A DNA stretch of 8,534 nucleotides. It comes from Bacilli bacterium. GTDB lineage: Bacteria > Bacillota_I > Bacilli_A > ML615J-28 > CAG-698. The translations under genes were made by a program, and so were the position numbers. The number at the start of each line of letters is the position of its first letter. The first letter of the stretch is position 1. The stretch covers positions 1 through 8,534 of the forward strand of contig JAEEJT010000136.1 in NCBI GenBank assembly GCA_016282055.1, in the 5' to 3' direction. This document shows, in pieces, positions 6,877 through 8,534 of this stretch. The notes below the pieces were generated by a model. That model searched no databases. It worked only from the letters and a program-made list of their open reading frames with translations, and was not told the DNA's origin.

Positions 6877-6888
6877 AAAGGAGATTAT

Positions 6889-7668
6889 ATGGAAATACTA
6901 ATAATCGGAGATGTTTTTTCTAAATTAGGTAGAAAAAGTTTAGAAGAAAATTTAAAGAAAATTAAACAAGAAAGAAAAATAAACTTTGTTATATGTAATG
7001 GTGAAAATATTTCTCATGGCAAAGGTATGAATGAAGGACATTATCATTGGTTACTTGAACAAGGAGTTAATGTTATTACTTTAGGTAATCATTCTTTCAA
7101 TCAAAAGAGTATATTTAATATTATAGATGATGCTAAATGCTTAGTTAGACCATATAATTATCTTGATAAAGAAACTCGTGGTAAAGGATATGTTACTGTT
7201 AATTATAATGGAATTAAAATCACTGTTTTTCAAATGCTAGGACAAGTATTTATGACAGATGAAGTAACTAATCCATTCTTAGAAACTAGAAAATTACTTG
7301 ATGAAATAGATAGTGATATTATTATTTGTGATTTCCATGCCGAATCAACAAGTGAAAAAATTGCTTTTGGTTATGCTTTTGATGGTAAGATTACATGTTG
7401 TTATGGTACACATACTCATGTTCAAACTAATGATGAGAGAATTCTACCAAATGGTACAGCATTTATATCTGATGTTGGTATGACTGGTCCTATTGATGGA
7501 GTAATTGGTGTTAAAAAAGATATCATCGTTGAAAGATATTTTGAAGAATCTAAGAAAAGATTTGAACCTTGTGATGATGGAGTTAGTCAATTTTGTGCTA
7601 TAGTTCTTACAATTGATGATAATACTTATAAAGTTAAGAAAATAGAAAAATTAAGAATATTAAATTAA
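6889..7668 (+). CDS. ymdB: YmdB-family metallophosphodiesterase
   Basis: This dinuclear-metal phosphoesterase (TIGR00282 family) has a B. subtilis relative that hydrolyses 2',3'-cyclic AMP and influences biofilm and motility gene expression. The 259 residues are about the usual length (B. subtilis: 264). The expected metal and active-site residues are all in place at the positions known in the Bacillus protein: D8 (IIGDVF), E39 and N40 (NGEN), N67 and H68 (LGNH), H150 (CDFHAE), H175 and H177 (GTHTHVQT). The C-terminal DVGMTGP...GV motif (195-207) is also typical. After GNH the sequence is SF rather than the more usual TW. AAAGGAG at 6877-6883, five bases from the ATG, supports the start. It sits 47 bases after rny and is likely expressed by read-through of the hairpin at 6848. 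The adjacency to RNase Y fits a role in RNA turnover or signalling. Confidence 0.97.
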   Translation: MEILIIGDVFSKLGRKSLEENLKKIKQERKINFVICNGENISHGKGMNEGHYHWLLEQGVNVITLGNHSFNQKSIFNIIDDAKCLVRPYNYLDKETRGKGYVTVNYNGIKITVFQMLGQVFMTDEVTNPFLETRKLLDEIDSDIIICDFHAESTSEKIAFGYAFDGKITCCYGTHTHVQTNDERILPNGTAFISDVGMTGPIDGVIGVKKDIIVERYFEESKKRFEPCDDGVSQFCAIVLTIDDNTYKVKKIEKLRILN

Positions 7669-7692
7669 TTGTCCATTTATTGGACAATTTTT
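7667..7692 (+). terminator. Intrinsic terminator after ymdB
   Basis: AATTGTCCA (7667-7675) pairs perfectly with TGGACAATT (7681-7689) around the loop TTTAT. T residues run through 7688-7692. The stem begins within the ymdB stop codon. It probably ends the rny-ymdB transcript and separates it from the acetyltransferase-miaB unit. Confidence 0.82.
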
Positions 7693-7717
7693 AATTTGTT
7701 TAGTTATTTGTTGTATA

Positions 7718-7746
7718 TTGAAAAAAAATACAAATTATTATAAAAT
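7718..7746 (+). promoter_or_regulatory. Promoter candidate for the acetyltransferase-miaB unit
   Basis: TTGAAA (7718-7723), a 17-bp spacer and TAAAAT (7741-7746) each match consensus at five of six positions. Transcription would start near 7753, almost on the AAGGTG ribosome site (7753-7758), so the leader would be only about 11 bases. The position just after a terminator supports it, but A/T richness makes chance matches likely. Confidence 0.4.
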
Positions 7747-7763
7747 TATATCAAGGTGATTAT

Positions 7764-8333
7764 ATGAGAACAAATCTTCCAATGTTTGAAACTGAACGTT
7801 TGATTATAAGAGAAATTAAAGAAGATGATATGTTTGATATGAACGAATATGCGTCCATTCCTTATGTTGGTCCTATGGCTGGATGGGAACCACATACTAG
7901 TTTATCTTATACACGTGAAGTTATTAAATCATTTAATAAAAAACATCAATTTGGTCAGTTAGGTGTTTTTGCAATTATTTTAAAGAGTGAAGATAAAATG
8001 ATTGGAACATGTGAATTACATTCATACATTAAGGATTTTAAAGCTGAGCTTGGTTATACCATTAGTCCTAAATATTGGGGTAATGGTTATGCAGGGGAAG
8101 CAAGTTGGCCACTTGTTGTTTGGGGATTTTCTACTCTTAATTTAAAGCGTATTGAATGCTCTACACTTATGAATAATGATAGGAGTAAAAGAGTCACTGA
8201 GAAGTTAGGATTTAAATTTGAAGGTATAAGAAGAAAAGGATATATGTTATATGATAACACTATTAATGATTTATGTTGTTATTCTATGACTGATGATGAT
8301 TTTAAGAAGATAATAGAGGTTAAAAGTTGTTAA
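7764..8333 (+). CDS. GNAT family N-acetyltransferase (RimJ/RimL type)
   Basis: This cytoplasmic acetyltransferase of 189 residues resembles the group containing RimJ/RimL (ribosomal protein N-acetylation) and related resistance or metabolic enzymes. The substrate cannot be told from sequence. The start ETERLIIREIKEDD (9-22) is the typical first strand of this group. ELGYTISPKYWGNGYAGEA (95-113) is strand 4 plus the acetyl-CoA pyrophosphate loop, with GNGYAGEA in the position of the Q/RxxGxG/A motif. NDRSKRVTEKLGFKFEG (138-154) is the usual conserved C-terminal N-x-x-S...LGF motif. AAGGTG at 7753-7758, five bases before the ATG, fits. The stop is one base from the miaB start, so the two are probably translated together. 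In B. subtilis other genes occupy this interval, so it may be a lineage-specific insertion. Confidence 0.92.
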   Translation: MRTNLPMFETERLIIREIKEDDMFDMNEYASIPYVGPMAGWEPHTSLSYTREVIKSFNKKHQFGQLGVFAIILKSEDKMIGTCELHSYIKDFKAELGYTISPKYWGNGYAGEASWPLVVWGFSTLNLKRIECSTLMNNDRSKRVTEKLGFKFEGIRRKGYMLYDNTINDLCCYSMTDDDFKKIIEVKSC

Positions 8334-8334
8334 T

Positions 8335-8534
8335 ATGAATAAGAAGACAATAAATGAAAAGTTTAGTAAATATGTAATTCCATCATTAAGTGATGCAAGA
8401 AAAAGAATAAAGAAAGATACTAAAATAATAAGATATTATAAAGATGATAAATTAAAAGACATAGGTAAAGGTAAATACTATCTTATTAAGACTTATGGAT
8501 GTCAAGGAAATCTTGCTGATAGTGAGAAGATGAG
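8335..8534 (+). CDS. miaB: tRNA-2-methylthio-N6-dimethylallyladenosine synthase MiaB, N-terminal part (cut by the window edge)
   Basis: The first 66 codons are visible and the frame is open to the end of the window. MiaB is a radical-SAM enzyme that adds a methylthio group to i6A37 of tRNAs reading UNN codons. The visible part has a lysine-rich extension (1-48), then the start of the methylthiotransferase (UPF0004) domain: LIKTYGCQGNLADSEKM (50-66), where Cys56 would be the first ligand of the auxiliary [4Fe-4S] cluster. The family usually reads GCQMN; here it is GCQGN. Bacillus MiaB also has a long N-terminal extension. The ATG is one base after the acetyltransferase stop. AGAGG at 8315-8319 is rather far (15 bases), so coupling to the upstream gene may matter. 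The radical-SAM CxxxCxxC motif lies outside the window. Another methylthiotransferase (MtaB, RimO) is possible, but the rny-ymdB neighbourhood and this motif favour MiaB. Confidence 0.88.
   Translation, partial: MNKKTINEKFSKYVIPSLSDARKRIKKDTKIIRYYKDDKLKDIGKGKYYLIKTYGCQGNLADSEKM

Overview
The window is very A+T-rich, codes densely on mostly one strand, and uses strong Shine-Dalgarno sites (AAGGAG, GGAGG), sigma-A-type promoters and short hairpin/T-run terminators. The gene content (transmembrane RNase Y next to a YmdB phosphodiesterase and MiaB, an iron-sulfur serine dehydratase, LemA) points to a low-GC Bacillota, probably an uncultured or gut-type member of the Bacilli/Erysipelotrichia/RF39-like group. 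Tryptophan is encoded by TGG and conserved proteins run to their natural ends without in-frame TGA, so the standard bacterial code fits and a Mycoplasma-type code is unlikely. The species assignment is inference.

Layout. Positions 1-241 are a non-coding leader with a 19-bp perfect palindrome touching a TATAAT box, ahead of a single-chain iron-sulfur L-serine dehydratase (242-1429). A two-gene membrane module follows, with 2 bases between its genes: a large two-TM protein with a DUF3137-like region (1482-3326) and a LemA-family protein (3329-3997). A bidirectional hairpin terminator (4032-4059) separates it from a convergent sodium/calcium-exchanger-family gene on the minus strand (4058-5038; its real start is an ATG, three codons inside the longest open frame). 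The divergent intergenic region 5039-5227 carries two strong, similar promoters, each TTGACT-17 bp-TATAAT, facing away from each other.

The right half is an RNA-metabolism cluster: rny (RNase Y, 5228-6841), an intercistronic hairpin/T-run, ymdB (6889-7668), another terminator, a GNAT acetyltransferase (7764-8333), and the first 66 codons of miaB (8335 to the window edge, cut off). The rny-ymdB-(variable)-miaB order resembles Bacillus subtilis, where other genes fill the gap. RNase Y starts mRNA decay at the membrane, YmdB is a phosphodiesterase that affects gene expression in the same pathway, and MiaB modifies tRNA.

Most of the window is ordinary core genome. The least characterised part is the DUF3137-like/LemA pair, whose large protein has an His-rich insert and a C-terminal extension of no known function. 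The regulatory items worth a second look are the palindrome before the serine dehydratase, the matched divergent promoters, and the terminator inside the rny-ymdB operon. No tRNA, rRNA, CRISPR array, insertion sequence or phage feature was seen, and no gene-free stretch exceeds 300 bases.
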